From Bifidobacterium santillanense (GTDB lineage Bacteria > Actinomycetota > Actinomycetes > Actinomycetales > Bifidobacteriaceae), in the NCBI RefSeq assembly GCF_018555385.1, contig NZ_JAFEJS010000009.1:58728-122727 (forward strand): 64,000 nucleotides of DNA, written 5' to 3'. The position numbers and the translations under genes are program-made. The stretch's first letter is position 1; the number at the start of each line of letters is the position of its first letter. Below are positions 1-8,237 of this stretch, in pieces. A model generated the notes under the pieces. The model was not told the DNA's origin, searched no databases, and saw only the letters and a list, made by a program, of their open reading frames with translations.

Positions 1-1
1 C

Positions 2-1801
2 TACTCCAATCCCAAGAAGAACCCCATCGGCTCCACCGTCACCAATCAGGGCGCCTCCACCGTGCGCCAACAAATCGGCGACACCCTCACCGCCTCCGTC
101 GCGAAGGCCGCGGCCGGCACGCTCGACTCCGTGATGTCCTATCTCGACACGGATCACAGCTTACGGTCCATCACCGCATTGAGCGCCAATCTGCGGCGGG
201 AGGCATCCGACCTCTCGGACGCGGCCGACCTCGCCTCGAACTATGCGGCGCTCGCCGACTCGGCGGCCTCGATGCTCGCCGCCTCCGCCAAGTCGATGGG
301 CGAGGCGAAGGATTCGCTCGGCACCCGCGCCACCTCGACGAAAGACATCGCCGGCAAGCTCGGAAAAGCGTCCGCCGCGGCCGACAAGGCCAACGCGGGC
401 ATGTCCGACGGACTCGACGCCGCCGCGGACGCCTTCGACGCCGTCGGCGAGAACGCGGAGAGCGCCCTGGACAAACCCGCCGACGGCGCCGCGGACACCG
501 CGGCCTCCCTGCGGGCGATCTCCACGAACCGCATCCGGCCGATGATCGACGCCCTGACGCAGTATCGCGGCACGTTGGTCTCCATCAGGGGCTCGCTGGA
601 CACGGCACCCGCGCAGGCGGCGATGGACCGCGCCATCGCCGACGTGGACCGCACCCTCAAACGGCTCGCCGACGCCGACGCGATGATCGACGCCGCCGCG
701 GACAAGGCCGAAGACAAGGGACAATCGATCGCCGGCACGGGCAGGGACATCGCCGCGCAGGCCAAGGCCGGCGCGCAATCGATCCGCGATCTGAAACGCT
801 CGTATCAGACCAACGTCGTCACCTCCATCACCGGCATCGCCGATTCGACCAAGCGGACCGGCACGGACGCGAAGGCGCTTCTCGACGAAGCCGTGGCCGC
901 GCTCGCCGACGTGACGACGAGTGTCGGTGGCTCATCCTCCGGTTCCGGCGCGTCGGCCGGCATCCGCGAGGTGACGTCCAACATCGGCAAGGCGCATGAC
1001 ACGCTGCTCGAACAGTCACGGAAGCTCTCCTCCGCCGCCGACAGGATCGACGAGGCCATGGCCTCCGGAGGCGTCGACACGGTGCGCACGCTGTTCTCGC
1101 AGCCCACGGACACCATCGCCCTGGCCCTGTCCACGCCGGTGTCGATGAAGCGCGTCGCCGTGTACCCGATCGCGAACAACGGCTCGTCGATGACCCCGTT
1201 CTATACGCTGCTGGCCATCTGGGTGGGCTCCATGTTCCTCGGGATCATCCTCAAGACGAACGTGTCGGAGAACATCGCCGCCATGCTGGACCGTCCCAAG
1301 GCCTGGCAGCTGTATCTGGGGCGCGGGCTGACCTTCGTCGCGTTCTCGCTGGCGCAGACCACCGTGCTGGGGCTCGGCGATCTGCTCTACCTGCGTGCGC
1401 AGACGGTCGACCCGTTCCTGTTCATGCTGTGCCTGTGGTGGTCGTCGATCGTGTGTTCGACGTTCATCTACACGCTGGCGGCCGTGTTCGCCAACATCGG
1501 CAAGGCGGTGTGCGCGCTGCTCATGGTCTCGCAGATCGCCGGCATCGGCGGCACCTTCCCCGTCGAGATGCTCCCCGACGGGTTCCGTCAGCTCTACCCG
1601 TACCTGCCGTTCTCGCACGCGATCACCGCGCTGCGGGAGACGGTCGGCGGCTTCTACGGCGACGTCTACTGGGAGCAGATGGGGCGCATGGGCGTGTACC
1701 TCGTCGTCGCCCTGCTCATCGGATTCACGCTGTACGCGCCGGTGAGCCGTCTCATGGCGAGGAGCAACCGGATACTCTCCGGCACGCTCGCCCTGAACTG
1801 A
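2..1801 (+). CDS. YhgE/Pip family membrane protein, C-terminal part (5' truncated by window)
   Basis: The frame is open from base 2 and ends at TGA 1799-1801, so the gene begins upstream of the window; the first in-frame GTG (62) is internal. The first ~360 visible residues are Ala/Asp/Ser-rich and helical, typical of the long extracytoplasmic coiled region of YhgE/Pip proteins. The C-terminal ~200 residues hold about five to six hydrophobic segments (from FYTLLAIWVGSMFLGI onward), including the family-like stretch IAGIGGTFPVEMLPDGFRQL and LYPYLPFSHAITALRE, which resembles ABC-2 type permeases. Family members have been linked to phage adsorption and to type VII-like secretion; no precise role can be assigned here. 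Codon use matches the neighbours. Confidence 0.85.
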   Translation, partial: YSNPKKNPIGSTVTNQGASTVRQQIGDTLTASVAKAAAGTLDSVMSYLDTDHSLRSITALSANLRREASDLSDAADLASNYAALADSAASMLAASAKSMGEAKDSLGTRATSTKDIAGKLGKASAAADKANAGMSDGLDAAADAFDAVGENAESALDKPADGAADTAASLRAISTNRIRPMIDALTQYRGTLVSIRGSLDTAPAQAAMDRAIADVDRTLKRLADADAMIDAAADKAEDKGQSIAGTGRDIAAQAKAGAQSIRDLKRSYQTNVVTSITGIADSTKRTGTDAKALLDEAVAALADVTTSVGGSSSGSGASAGIREVTSNIGKAHDTLLEQSRKLSSAADRIDEAMASGGVDTVRTLFSQPTDTIALALSTPVSMKRVAVYPIANNGSSMTPFYTLLAIWVGSMFLGIILKTNVSENIAAMLDRPKAWQLYLGRGLTFVAFSLAQTTVLGLGDLLYLRAQTVDPFLFMLCLWWSSIVCSTFIYTLAAVFANIGKAVCALLMVSQIAGIGGTFPVEMLPDGFRQLYPYLPFSHAITALRETVGGFYGDVYWEQMGRMGVYLVVALLIGFTLYAPVSRLMARSNRILSGTLALN

Positions 1802-1942
1802 GCGAATCGGTCGGGGCCGGCCCGGGCCTCGGCCGGATCCCGACCGGATGCCGGTCGGGTGGCTGCCGTCCAGGGGGCGTTACGGCACCGACATGGTGAC
1901 GTGGAGATTCCGAAATCGGAGTCCGTGTGTCCGGCGCGCACT

Positions 1943-2082
1943 TCTTAGGCACTTTTTGTATTTCCTAGGCAGCTGCCCCCAAGCACTCAAGCATTCCGCG
2001 GCCCGCAACCCCCATAATTCCAAGAGGTTCGAGACTGCCCGATACCGGTACCTGCCTAGGAAACGCAAAAAGTGCCTACGAA
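1943..2082. repeat. long imperfect inverted repeat between convergent genes
   Basis: Arms 1943-1971 and 2053-2081 are complementary at 26 of 29 positions, separated by an 81-nt spacer. Each arm itself carries two TAGGCA hexamers 20 bp apart (1946 and 1966; complement in the right arm at 2053 and 2073) around an A/T-rich CTTTTTG core. The arms are more A/T-rich than the surroundings. The element lies between the convergent 3' ends of the YhgE gene and the DUF559-like gene, so transcription termination is one possible role. No other feature was seen in the gap 1802-2095. Confidence 0.75.
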
Positions 2083-2095
2083 ATGACGCGAGAAC

Positions 2096-2932
2096 CTATC
2101 TCGCGCCACGTCGGCGGCCGATTTCGCGTGCGATCATGGCCAGGAAGGCGTGCAGATTATCGTCGGTCGCCGTAGTCGTTCTGGTTGCGACGAAAGTGGT
2201 CATGCCTAGGGCGGTCAGGCGGTTTCTTTTGTTCAGATCGGTCTCCCACCGGTCCATCGTGTAGTGGTGTCTGCCGTCGTATTCGATGATGATGCCGTAT
2301 TCCGGCAGCGCCATGTCCACGATGTACTCCTTGCCGAGTTCGTGGTCCATGATCGGCATGTTCACCGTCAGCTTGGGAATTCCATATTGCTCGGCGGCCA
2401 ACCGAAGCAGGGATTCCTGAGGGGAGTCGGTGCCCTCGCGACTGTAGGAGAGCGCCTGTCGACACAATCTGACGCCGGGGAATCGTCCGAGACTCCGCAC
2501 ATGTCCCTCCAACTCGGCATGGGACATCACCCGTAGATCCGGATTGCGGCAGGTCAGCCAATCCATCGCGATGACCAGACTGGGCAGATCGGTGTACGCC
2601 GCCATCTGGCAGATGGCGTCCTCGGCGGGCATGCATTCCACCAGATCGTCGAGCAGGATGGGTGCCGTATCCTTCGACCAGAGATGGAATCGGACACCGC
2701 GTAGTCGTGAGAGTTTTCCGGGCGCCGTGACGCAGACGTGCAACCGGTCCGCGTCGAATCCGGGACGGGTATCCATCGATGCCGCCATGCCGTGAAGCCT
2801 CAAGGCCGTGGTGTGGCTGAAGCATAGTGATTGGGCGGTCCGCATGGCGATGCTCCGGCACTCGATGTGGGTCCGCTGTGCAAGCGCCGTCGCCTGTTCC
2901 AAGGTAAAGAATGTGCTGCGTGTGGTATCCAT
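2096..2932 (-). CDS. DUF559-like / AbiEi-like orphan protein
   Basis: 278 residues. The C-terminal third holds a restriction-endonuclease-like fold signature of the DUF559/Vsr group: YIVDMALPEYGIIIEYDGRHHY, then a basic RNRLTALG segment and an aromatic/Thr strand. The N-terminal half (LEQATALAQRTHI to LHGMAAS) resembles the AbiEi-type domain common in actinobacterial orphan proteins. The acidic residues in VDMALPEYGIIIEYDG are the likely metal ligands. No partner toxin or methylase lies beside it. No good ribosome site precedes ATG 2932, so the start or a leaderless transcript is uncertain. Function unknown; nuclease-like is a family inference. Confidence 0.75.
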   Translation of the reverse strand: MDTTRSTFFTLEQATALAQRTHIECRSIAMRTAQSLCFSHTTALRLHGMAASMDTRPGFDADRLHVCVTAPGKLSRLRGVRFHLWSKDTAPILLDDLVECMPAEDAICQMAAYTDLPSLVIAMDWLTCRNPDLRVMSHAELEGHVRSLGRFPGVRLCRQALSYSREGTDSPQESLLRLAAEQYGIPKLTVNMPIMDHELGKEYIVDMALPEYGIIIEYDGRHHYTMDRWETDLNKRNRLTALGMTTFVATRTTTATDDNLHAFLAMIAREIGRRRGAR

Positions 2933-3005
2933 GTGCCCAAGCTAGTGATGGCGTGCGTCGATGCGCAACATGAGCGGGCGATGTGGATGAAACCCTCCCG
3001 CCGGT

Positions 3006-4382
3006 TCATGGTTCTTCCGCGCGTATGGGAAGCGTCGCGTGCAGAATCCAGATGCCATCCTCGGTCGAGGTGGTCAGGGTCCCGCCGAGCAGGGCGAGGG
3101 CTTCATGGTGCAGGGCGAGGCCTTTGCCGGATTCTCCGGGCGTGTGGTGGTCGGCGGATCGGTCCATCGTGTTCATCTGCGTGATGACGAGTGCATGATA
3201 TCGAGTCGCCGGCGTTCCGTGTCCGCTGCCTGCGGCATCGCCTGTGTCGCCGCCGATGCCGGCGGCAGTGCGGACGCCGTCGGCTATGTTGCGGTCCGCG
3301 GTCGTATGAGGGCGGCTCCGAGGTTCCGGCTCGAGGCCGATGAGGATGGCGTAGTCCTCCGAGGGATCGCAGTGCCGGCGGATGTTCGCGAACAGTTCGG
3401 TGATGAGCCGTAACGTCTCATCGACCGTGTCGGGCGGAATGGAGACGCCATCCAGCTTCGATGCATCGTCCGTGACGATGGCCGACCCGTGATAGCCGAG
3501 CGTCGACAGCAACCGCTGTCCGTCCGCCACGGCGTCGTGCAGCTTCTCGGAAAAGCGATGGCCGTCTCGGTGATCGTCGCCGGGTGTGTGGCCGCCGCCG
3601 ATCGCGCCCGTTCCGCCCGCGGCCGTCTCCGCATCGTCCTCCCCGCCGTCGGCGCGCAGGATGTCGATGACCTCGTGGGCTTTGGCGAACGCGTCATCCG
3701 TCTGTGCGATGACGTTGCGCCACACCTCGCGCAGATGCTCGTTGGAGGTCGATGCCAGCTCGGTGTGCGCCACCGTCGTCACGTACGACAGATCGTTGGT
3801 GAGACCATCGTGCAGATGGCTCGCCAACAAGGCGTCGCGGCGCAGCTGTGCCGCATGATCGCGCTCGCGGGCCAGCTCCGCGTCGCGTCGATCGGCATCG
3901 GCACGGGCGAAGGCGAGTCTGATCGCGAATCCGATGAGCATGAGCACCGCGAAGAGCAGTATCATCTGCGCGAACCGGGAGACGACTTCATCCGCATTGA
4001 GCCAGTACACATGGATGAGCTGCCAGGCGACGACGACGTTCGCGGCGGCGATGACGAAGAACAACGCCAGTGAATACCACGGCGACGATCGCGCGGCGAC
4101 GATCGTGAACGCCGCCATCACCGTGACGATCGCGTCGAACCCGCTGAAATAGGCGTCGAACTGCGCCAGTGAAAACGTCAGGATGATGAGGGTGCACGCC
4201 ACGCGCGGCCTGACGGGAATCAGCGGCGACAGCAGCAGCATGATCGCGAACACGATCTGGTCGGTGATGTACAGCCGTCCGTCGTCGCCCGCGAAGAGCG
4301 CCGTCTGCAGGACCATGAGGCATGCGACGAACGCCCACATCCAGCGATTGCCGTGAAGCGACCGTGACAGGTTCCGTATCAT
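3006..4382 (-). CDS. two-component sensor histidine kinase (NarL-partner type)
   Basis: 458 residues. The N-terminal ~150 residues contain about five membrane segments (MWAFVACLMVLQTALF, IVFAIMLLLSPLIP, ALFFVIAAANVVVAW, FAQMILLFAVLMLIGFAIRL). A HisKA_3-like dimerisation box follows with the phosphoacceptor in ASHLHDGLTNDLSY. The catalytic domain has an N-box (ITELFANIRRHC) and a G-box (SGKGLALHHEALALLGGTL), separated by Gly/Asp/Ala-rich inserts. The start ATG overlaps the stop of the upstream response regulator (ATGA, 4379-4382), so the two are translationally coupled and form one signalling unit. The stimulus is unknown; the sensor has no obvious extracytoplasmic domain, so it may sense within the membrane. 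Confidence 0.88.
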   Translation of the reverse strand: MIRNLSRSLHGNRWMWAFVACLMVLQTALFAGDDGRLYITDQIVFAIMLLLSPLIPVRPRVACTLIILTFSLAQFDAYFSGFDAIVTVMAAFTIVAARSSPWYSLALFFVIAAANVVVAWQLIHVYWLNADEVVSRFAQMILLFAVLMLIGFAIRLAFARADADRRDAELARERDHAAQLRRDALLASHLHDGLTNDLSYVTTVAHTELASTSNEHLREVWRNVIAQTDDAFAKAHEVIDILRADGGEDDAETAAGGTGAIGGGHTPGDDHRDGHRFSEKLHDAVADGQRLLSTLGYHGSAIVTDDASKLDGVSIPPDTVDETLRLITELFANIRRHCDPSEDYAILIGLEPEPRSRPHTTADRNIADGVRTAAGIGGDTGDAAGSGHGTPATRYHALVITQMNTMDRSADHHTPGESGKGLALHHEALALLGGTLTTSTEDGIWILHATLPIRAEEP

Positions 4383-5197
4383 GCCGTGCGCCTTCCCATC
4401 CCGTTGGCCTCGACCCACATCGCCACCAGCTGCACCCGGTTGCGTGCGCCGGCCTTCGCACAGGCGCGTTTGAGATGCGTGTCCACCGTCGGCGCGGCCA
4501 TGCCGAGTTCGGCGCCGATCTCGGTCGAGGTCATGCCGCGGCGGCACATGCCGATGATCGTGTTCTCGATGTCGGTGAGCCGCTCCAAACCTTGCGGGCC
4601 ACTCGCCGCGAGACGTTCGAACGCGGCCTTGGGGGAGCCGAAGGTCACGGAGACGGTGGAGGATGTGGTGGGGGAGCGGCCGGTATCGGCGCCGGCACTG
4701 GCACGCGGACCGATGCCCCGTGCGGCACGGATGCGGCGGATTGCGGCGGCTATGCCCCGCGGATCGCGTTTGGCGACGATGCCCTGTGCACCGGCCTCGG
4801 CGGCGGCCCGCGCATACATATCCAGCGGGAACGAGGTCATCGCCAGCAGCGTCATGCGTCCGTCGCGCTCGCGGATCGTCCTGATGAGTGCGGGGCCGTC
4901 CATGCCCGGCATCGACATGTCGATAAGCATCACATCGGGAATCGCATCGGACCGGCCGGAACGAAGACGTCGCAGCGCCGCGGCCGCCGACTCCACGGAC
5001 CACAGCACGTCGACGTTCGGCAGCACGGTTCTCAGGTAGTCGGCCAGCGCGGACAGAGCCAGCACGTCGTTGTCGACGATCGCCAGTGCGATAGGGCGGG
5101 CTGGCGCGGTCCCGTCAGCCGCGTGCGAGCTCTCCCGTCCGCATGCATCACTCGATCCGTCCGTACGATCGCGGAAGTCGGTGTATCGCTGGGTCAT
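4379..5197 (-). CDS. NarL/FixJ-family response regulator
   Basis: 272 residues. The receiver domain (about 36-155) has acidic pocket residues D42 and D44 (AIVDNDV), phosphoacceptor D93 in LIDMSMPGMDG, the conserved Thr in LAMTSF and Lys in VAKRD. A ~40-residue Ala/Arg-rich linker leads to a C-terminal LuxR-type helix-turn-helix (LTDIENTIIGMCRRGMTSTEI, GMAAPTVDTHLKRACAKAG). A GGAGG site six bases upstream supports ATG 5197. The first 35 residues are a variable, charged extension. It overlaps the downstream histidine kinase by four bases. Targets are unknown. Confidence 0.9.
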   Translation of the reverse strand: MTQRYTDFRDRTDGSSDACGRESSHAADGTAPARPIALAIVDNDVLALSALADYLRTVLPNVDVLWSVESAAAALRRLRSGRSDAIPDVMLIDMSMPGMDGPALIRTIRERDGRMTLLAMTSFPLDMYARAAAEAGAQGIVAKRDPRGIAAAIRRIRAARGIGPRASAGADTGRSPTTSSTVSVTFGSPKAAFERLAASGPQGLERLTDIENTIIGMCRRGMTSTEIGAELGMAAPTVDTHLKRACAKAGARNRVQLVAMWVEANGMGRRTA

Positions 5198-5396
5198 CCC
5201 TTTCCTCCTCCGGGCCGTCGGATTGCGGTTTCCCTCGACACCGAGTACACACCTTAGGCATGGGAGACGGAAACGGCCGTCATGATTCCATTACACCGGA
5301 TTGCATCGTGCGAGCCTAGAATGGCAATGTGACGTGCGGTTCCTCCTGAGGGGAGAGCCGAGCCGATTCGGGGAAGGCAAGGGGAAGGAAGCCGAC

Positions 5397-5585
5397 ATGC
5401 TTGCGATTGCGGTGGTTGTGGGATTCGTCGCGGTGGTGGCGCTGTGCGCCGTGTTCGGAGTGCAGCATCATCTCGACGACAAGGCGGACAGACTGTCGCA
5501 CGGCGACGAGGCCGACCGCGAATACGCGCGCGAGATGCGCGAGGTATCACGCAAGATGGACCGGGGCAGGTACTTCCCGTTCTGA
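5397..5585 (+). CDS. small single-pass membrane protein
   Basis: 62 residues beginning MLAIAVVVGFVAVVALCAVFGV, a single hydrophobic helix, followed by a charged tail rich in Asp, Glu and Arg (HLDDKADRLSHGDEADREYA). A GGAAGG ribosome site precedes ATG 5397; an in-frame ATG at 5301 lacks one and would add an implausible leader. It stands alone between the divergent response regulator and the DUF2974 gene. Function unknown; topology suggests a cytoplasmic charged tail. Confidence 0.6.
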   Translation: MLAIAVVVGFVAVVALCAVFGVQHHLDDKADRLSHGDEADREYAREMREVSRKMDRGRYFPF

Positions 5586-5758
5586 CGATTCGGTCGGGAC
5601 GGCAACCGTCATCGGTGTGGTTCGCAGGGATGCCGTACCGCCGTCGGACGGCACGAAGGATGATTCGTCCCGCGTCCTGCGTGCCTTGCGCGATGACCGG
5701 CTTCGTCCGCGGAAAGGTACGATGGAGGTGATTCGCATCCTCGGTCAGGGAGGCCGTC

Positions 5759-7009
5759 ATGGGGAACATCACCGATGACATCCGTGTGCGGTTCGACACG
5801 TTCGACGCGTCACCGTTCAACGAGACGGACAGTCTCGCGCTGTCCCAATTGGCGTACGCGCGCATGCCGGACAACGTGCCGCGATACCGGCCGGCCGTCG
5901 CCACCGAGATGGGGGACGGCTCCGACGCCGATGGGGAGGCTGATGGTGGCGGAACCGCGGACGATGGGGAATCGGGTCTGCCTACCGTGCCGCTGCGCGA
6001 CCTGCTGCGCGCGGAGTGCTACGACGCGATGTTCGGACGCGTGTGGTCGCCGCAGCTCAACGTCGACCTGCTGCGCGCGATGGCCGAAAGCCCGCGATGG
6101 CGCGCCCTGCGCGTCGGCGCGTATGCGGACGTGATCGACGTGGACGCCGTCAAGCAGTTCGCCGCATGCTCGTTCGATCTGGGCGATATCGGAACGTCGG
6201 GAGCCTGCGACCCGGGGTCTCGCACGCTGTACGTCGCCTTCCGCGGCACCGACAGTTCGATCGTCGGCTGGAAGGAGGACTTCGCGATGGCGTTCCGGCG
6301 TCCGGTCGCCTCGCAGGAGTCCGCCGTGCGGTATCTGACCGACGTTGCCTCACGATGGGACGGGCCGATCATGGTCGGAGGCCATTCCAAGGGAGGTAAC
6401 CTCGCGGTCTACGCCGCCGCCTGCGCGCCCGCCGACGTGCGCGAGCGCATCGCGGCCGTCTACTCGCACGACGGCCCGGGCTTCGACGAGGCGTTCTTCG
6501 CGACGCCCGGATACGAGGACATCGCGTCTAGGGTCCACAAGTCGGTGCCGGAGGCGTCGATCATCGGCATGCTGTTCGAATCGCGCGAGGACGCCGCCGA
6601 CGGCTACACGGTGGTCGGGAGCGACGGCGTCGGCATCATGCAGCACTTCGCCCTGCACTGGCAGGTCGAGCACGGTACGTTCGTACTCGCCGACGGACTC
6701 AACGCGGGCGCCCGGTACGCGGCCCGTACGCTCAACGACTGGATGGCCCGCTACGACGACGAACACCGCCGGCTCTTCATCGAGGGACTGTTCGCCGTGC
6801 TCGAAGCCGGCGGTCGGGCCGTGGCTCCGGACGGCGCCCACGCCACGTTCGGCGAACTCTCCTCGCACTGGACGCAGGCGCTGCCGGTCATGCTCGCGGC
6901 GGCGCGCGGCATCGACCCGGAGGATCGCGCCGTGATGTTCGACGTCCTCAAGGGTTTCGCCGCGACGGCCGCGACGTCGGTGGCGGCGGTGATTCCGGCG
7001 GGAAGGTAG
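5759..7009 (+). CDS. DUF2974 (Mbeg1-like) alpha/beta-hydrolase family protein
   Basis: 416 residues. Features of the DUF2974 lipase-like family are visible: an N-terminal LALSQLAYA segment, the strand TLYVAFRGTDSSIVGWKED, and the nucleophile elbow GGHSKGGNLAVYAAA, followed by YSHDGPGFDE. The Ser in GHSKGG is the predicted nucleophile. An acidic Gly/Asp-rich insert (about residues 55-75) looks like a disordered loop. No signal peptide, so probably cytoplasmic. The gene is followed by a set of hairpins and a convergent LysR gene. The substrate is unknown. Confidence 0.8.
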   Translation: MGNITDDIRVRFDTFDASPFNETDSLALSQLAYARMPDNVPRYRPAVATEMGDGSDADGEADGGGTADDGESGLPTVPLRDLLRAECYDAMFGRVWSPQLNVDLLRAMAESPRWRALRVGAYADVIDVDAVKQFAACSFDLGDIGTSGACDPGSRTLYVAFRGTDSSIVGWKEDFAMAFRRPVASQESAVRYLTDVASRWDGPIMVGGHSKGGNLAVYAAACAPADVRERIAAVYSHDGPGFDEAFFATPGYEDIASRVHKSVPEASIIGMLFESREDAADGYTVVGSDGVGIMQHFALHWQVEHGTFVLADGLNAGARYAARTLNDWMARYDDEHRRLFIEGLFAVLEAGGRAVAPDGAHATFGELSSHWTQALPVMLAAARGIDPEDRAVMFDVLKGFAATAATSVAAVIPAGR

Positions 7010-7020
7010 CGGATATGCGA

Positions 7021-7087
7021 AAGGCTCCCCGAAGGGAGCCTTGAGAATGTCGTCGGATCGGGAATCCGACGACGGAGCGGCGCTCCG
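7021..7087. terminator. three tandem hairpins between convergent genes
   Basis: Stem 1: AAGGCTCCC/GGGAGCCTT (7021-7042, loop CGAA), followed by TTGAG. Stem 2: TCGTCGGAT/ATCCGACGA (7050-7072). Stem 3: GGAGC/GCTCC near 7074-7087. They fill the gap between the hydrolase and LysR stops. A bidirectional termination role is inferred. Confidence 0.75.
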
Positions 7088-7117
7088 TGTGAGCCGGACC
7101 GATATGCCTGCGGGTGC

Positions 7118-8041
7118 TCAGTCGATGAGCTTGTAGCCGTGGTCGGCGACGACGGATTTGAGCTTGTCGAGGTAGTTCTCGGCGGCGGCGGAGAGCTTGG
7201 CGCGCTCGTTGGTGATCCAGCCGACGAGCATCGTCTCGTCGGAGTCGAGCGGGACCGTGCAGATCTTCTCGTTGTTGAGGTCGCCGTTGTCGATGCCGGT
7301 GCACACCGTGTAGCCGTTGAGGCCGATGATGAAGTTGAGGATCGTGGCGCGGTCGGTCACGTTGATCTGCTTGGGGGAGTAGTCCGGCCAGACCGCCTCC
7401 TCGGCGAAGTAGAAGGAGCCGTCCTCGCCCTGCTCGTACTGGATGAACGGGAAGGGCTTCAAGTCCTTCATCGTGACGACCTTCTTCGTGGCGAGCGGGT
7501 TCGTGCGCGCCAGGAACACGTGCAGCGGCGCGCGGAACAGCGCGTGGAACTCGAGGTGCTTCTCGCGCAGGAGCTTGCCGATGACGTCCTTGTTGAAGTC
7601 GGACAGGTAGATGATGCCGACGTCGGAGCGCATGTTGGCGACCGAGTCGATGATGTCGCGCGTACGCGTCTCGCGGATCGTGAACTCGTACTCGTCGGAC
7701 TTGATCGAGTTGATCATCTCGACGAACGCCTCGACCGCGAACATGTAGTGCTGCGTGGAGACGGTGCACAGTTGCTTGCGCGGCTTGGCGTTCTTGTAGC
7801 GCTCTTCGAGCAGCGACGCCTGGTCGAGGACCTGGCGCGCGTAGGTGAGGAACTCCGCGCCGTCGACCGTCAGGGCGATGCCCTGCGAGGAACGGGTGAA
7901 GATCTCGATGCCGAGCTCCTTCTCGAGCTCCTTGACCGAGGAGCTCAGGGCGGGCTGCGAGACGTAGAGCTCGTGCGAGGCCTCGTTCATCGACCCGCAT
8001 TCGACGATCTTGACGATGTATTTGAGTTGCAGAAGCGTCAT
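7118..8041 (-). CDS. LysR-family transcriptional regulator
   Basis: 307 residues. The N-terminal winged helix-turn-helix is typical (MTLLQLKYIVKIVECGSMNEA, LYVSQPALSSSVKELEKELG, IFTRSSQGIALTVDG), followed by a LysR substrate-binding domain (residues ~90-300) with the TRTRDIIDSVANMRSDVGIIYL strand. Start ATG 8041 fits the family. It is divergent from the ABC exporter pair that begins at 8238, suggesting that it controls that operon; a dyad lies just upstream of its own start codon. The effector is unknown. Confidence 0.9.
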   Translation of the reverse strand: MTLLQLKYIVKIVECGSMNEASHELYVSQPALSSSVKELEKELGIEIFTRSSQGIALTVDGAEFLTYARQVLDQASLLEERYKNAKPRKQLCTVSTQHYMFAVEAFVEMINSIKSDEYEFTIRETRTRDIIDSVANMRSDVGIIYLSDFNKDVIGKLLREKHLEFHALFRAPLHVFLARTNPLATKKVVTMKDLKPFPFIQYEQGEDGSFYFAEEAVWPDYSPKQINVTDRATILNFIIGLNGYTVCTGIDNGDLNNEKICTVPLDSDETMLVGWITNERAKLSAAAENYLDKLKSVVADHGYKLID

Positions 8042-8054
8042 AAGTACCGGTTAT

Positions 8055-8069
8055 ACCAGTGGGACTGGT
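8055..8069. promoter_or_regulatory. candidate regulator-binding dyad upstream of lysR gene
   Basis: Perfect dyad ACCAGT-GGG-ACTGGT, centred 21 bp upstream of the LysR start codon in the 196-bp divergent region. An ACCGGT palindrome sits next to it (8046-8051). It is short for a full LysR footprint, so assignment is tentative. Confidence 0.35.
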
Positions 8070-8237
8070 CGGAGGATTGACTTATAGCCATGCCTTCCAT
8101 GTCCGCGGACGCCATTCGAGACGGTCCGTGTCCGAGGAGGATGCGACGCGCCCCGGGCGGCTGGACCATGCGGCGCGGGGAAGCCGGACGGCTGCTAACC
8201 TGTTGGCGTCCGGGAACGATGCGCGAGACGGGAAAGG

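Noticed and set aside
4383..5003. Upstream extension of the histidine kinase frame
   Set aside because: It runs through the response-regulator gene in another frame; the ATGA overlap start at 4382 fits the kinase.
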